Assembly: GCA_903861115.1 (NCBI GenBank)
Contig: CAIOTD010000082.1
Location: 1 to 34,635, forward strand
Length of the DNA: 34,635 nucleotides
Origin: an uncultured Burkholderiales bacterium
GTDB lineage: Bacteria > Pseudomonadota > Gammaproteobacteria > Burkholderiales > Burkholderiaceae_C
Direction of reading: 5' to 3'
Part shown: positions 34,525-34,635 of the stretch, one piece after another
How the letters are laid out: the number at the start of each line of letters is the position of its first letter
Numbering within the stretch: the stretch's first letter is position 1
Translations under genes and position numbers: made by a program
Notes under the pieces: model-generated
Told to the model about the DNA's origin: nothing
The model's database searches: none
Seen by the model: the letters and a program-made list of their open reading frames with translations, nothing else

Positions 34525-34635
34525 TCAATCAATCTGGGTTAATTTTGCAAGTGAAAGCGCCAACCACTTGACACCATGACGCGGGAAATCCACTTGTGCG
34601 CGGGCATCGTCTTGAATACCCTCCAGCGCCAAGAT
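34525..34635 (-). CDS. uvrD: C-terminal end of UvrD/PcrA-type helicase (cut by window edge)
   Basis: Only the last 36 codons are in the window, ending in TGA at 34525. The translation ILALEGIQDDARAQVDF followed by PRHGVKWLALSLAKLTQID matches the pattern I remember at the end of E. coli UvrD: a GxG/A-Q-V-x-F strand pair, then G-[IV]-K-W-L-x-x-x-x-A-x-L. This is the small C-terminal domain seen in UvrD and PcrA helicases, which act in mismatch and excision repair. The assignment rests on this short stretch alone, and another UvrD-like helicase is possible. Confidence 0.7.
   Translation of the reverse strand: MLALEGIQDDARAQVDFPRHGVKWLALSLAKLTQID

Overview
The window reads as a stretch of a betaproteobacterial chromosome, most likely Burkholderiales and perhaps near Comamonadaceae. 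The gene set and order suggest this: an xseB-ispA-dxs cluster next to a Rieske oxygenase, polA opposite thrB and a BPSS1780-type membrane protein, and a S-L-M type molybdenum hydroxylase cluster. No rRNA, tRNA, insertion sequence, phage gene, integrase or CRISPR array is visible. The family is inferred from remembered gene neighbourhoods, not from a search.

Region 1 (1-11250): the start of glnA, with a readable sigma-54 promoter and two overlapping NtrC-type sites upstream; a molybdopterin-binding-domain (CinA/MoaB-like) protein; and a tight recC-recB-recD operon with ATGA overlaps, its own promoter and an upstream terminator. Region 2 (11250-18100): a leftward cluster coxS-coxL-coxM-coxD-coxE-coxG. 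The large subunit carries AYRGAGR in place of the AYXCSFR loop of true CO dehydrogenase, so this is a form II enzyme of unknown substrate. The cluster has intercistronic dyads between S and L and between E and G.

Region 3 (18100-22100): a 518-bp divergent control region, then rightward TRAP permease genes (small and large) facing a leftward TRAP binding protein that resembles the 2-oxo-acid binder TakP. A strong shared hairpin separates the converging genes. Region 4 (22100-25200): leftward xseB-ispA-dxs, supplying exonuclease VII small subunit, farnesyl diphosphate synthase and 1-deoxyxylulose-5-phosphate synthase. Region 5 (25200-27800): a 430-bp control region with a direct repeat and structured leader, then a Rieske oxygenase alpha subunit and a mercaptopyruvate-type sulfurtransferase.

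Region 6 (27800-34635): leftward polA, a Tat-signal dienelactone-hydrolase-family protein and a histidine-rich ZIP metal transporter; then rightward thrB and a BPSS1780-family membrane protein; and finally the last 36 codons of a leftward gene best read as uvrD.

Most of the window is ordinary core genome. The least explained part is the form II molybdenum hydroxylase cluster beside a keto-acid-type TRAP transporter, with several dyads and a possible small RNA in the region between them. The Rieske gene's repeat-rich upstream region is the second point of interest.
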